In this document: positions 6,032 through 6,405 of the stretch, piece after piece
Layout of the letters: every line of letters begins with the position of its first letter
Numbering within the stretch: the stretch's first letter is position 1
Assembly: GCA_003135495.1 (NCBI GenBank)
Contig: PLBX01000029.1
Location: 1-6,405 of the forward strand
DNA from: Acidobacteriaceae bacterium
GTDB taxonomy: Bacteria; Acidobacteriota; Terriglobia; Terriglobales; Acidobacteriaceae
Direction of reading: 5' to 3'
DNA length: 6,405 nucleotides
Notes under the pieces: model-generated
Database searches by the model: none
Seen by the model: only the letters and a program-made list of their open reading frames with translations
Told to the model about the DNA's origin: nothing
Made by a program: the position numbers and the translations under genes

Positions 6032-6405
6032 TCAGAGTTCGCGCCAGACATTGCGGAACTCGTAAACCCCGGTTTTTCCCGGAAGCCACTCCGCTGCCCG
6101 CACCGCGCCTTCGGCAAATGGCTGGCGAGACTTTGCATCATGACAGAGATAAATTCGATCGCCAGCGGAGTTGAACACAAGTTCATGCATGCCCACCACA
6201 TCGCCCTCGCGAAAAGAGACGATCTCGATTTCGCGTTCACCCGCATCCCGCACAATCTTCTGCAGCGTAATCGCGGTTCCCGACGGCGCATCCTTCTTGT
6301 GCTCGTGGTGACGCTCAAAGATCTGCCCCGAGTAATCGTATTTCAGCGCAACTCCGGCAGTAGCGGCGATTTCGAAAAAAAGATTTACGCCGATGGAAAA
6401 ATTTG
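6032..6405 (-). CDS. dapB: 4-hydroxy-tetrahydrodipicolinate reductase (DapB), C-terminal part only
   Basis: DapB reduces the DapA product to tetrahydrodipicolinate with NAD(P)H, the second step of the DAP/lysine branch. Only the last 123 residues lie in the window; the N-terminal Rossmann domain is beyond the right edge. Seen: NFSIGVNLFFEIA at the edge, the start of the DapB catalytic domain; the signature ERHHEHKKDAPSGTA, whose His pair (encoded at 6305-6310) and following Lys match the catalytic H159/H160/K163 of E. coli DapB and whose SGT binds substrate; then FREGDVVGMHELVF, DRIYLCHDAKSRQPFAEGAVRAAEWL and the end KTGVYEFRNVWREL. Nothing is broken in the visible part. It is followed by dapA after 178 bp of repeat-like DNA, so operon membership with dapA is likely by order and strand but not by spacing. 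Confidence 0.95.
   Translation of the reverse strand, partial: NFSIGVNLFFEIAATAGVALKYDYSGQIFERHHEHKKDAPSGTAITLQKIVRDAGEREIEIVSFREGDVVGMHELVFNSAGDRIYLCHDAKSRQPFAEGAVRAAEWLPGKTGVYEFRNVWREL

Noticed and set aside
5125..6174. Plus-strand open frame of 349 codons opposite dapA and dapB
   Set aside because: It spans two well-supported minus-strand genes and the repeat patch, with a low-complexity His/Arg-rich translation typical of antisense GC-rich frames.

Overview
The window looks like chromosomal DNA of a GC-rich bacterium. Gene content and style (an RNase J, a succinylase-branch dap cluster, an EcsC-family protein, repeat-filled intergenic gaps, mostly SD-less starts) fit an Acidobacteriota-like genome, but that assignment is an inference from general resemblance and no marker gene proves it. 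Coding density is high: seven genes, two of them cut by the window edges, and no gap longer than 178 bases. I see no tRNA, rRNA, CRISPR array, transposase or phage gene.

Layout. Left block, minus strand, transcribed right to left from about 2854: RNase J (2854-1190), a RimI-like GNAT acetyltransferase (1180-698) and the undecaprenyl-diphosphatase UppP (701 to the left edge, incomplete). Gaps are 9 bp and then a 4-bp ATGA overlap, so this is very probably one operon. In the middle lies one plus-strand gene, an EcsC-family protein (3033-3725), divergent from RNase J and convergent with dapD. The divergent gap (2855-3032) holds a long imperfect inverted repeat built from CACGAAG-like units. Right block, minus strand: dapB (right edge to 6032, N-terminal half missing), dapA (5853-4723) and dapD (4623-3772), three enzymes of the diaminopimelate/lysine pathway. 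The dapB-dapA gap carries a second, unrelated repeat-like patch with a perfect hairpin.

How the genes fit together: DapA condenses pyruvate with aspartate semialdehyde, DapB reduces the product to tetrahydrodipicolinate, and DapD succinylates it, so the right block encodes three consecutive steps towards meso-DAP and lysine. UppP recycles the undecaprenyl carrier used to build the peptidoglycan that contains DAP, so both blocks touch cell-wall synthesis, although they are separate transcription units. RNase J and the GNAT protein are RNA-processing and protein-modification functions.

The most unusual feature is dapA. Its product is 376 residues instead of about 290-300. After a complete, catalytically intact DapA barrel there is a Pro/Ala-rich linker and then a roughly 70-residue Cys/His/Trp-rich module (FYIYENW ... 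HRASCGQC ... GKG ... RWHGPY ... ECKC) that resembles a small putative metal-binding protein. I know of no described role for such a fusion.
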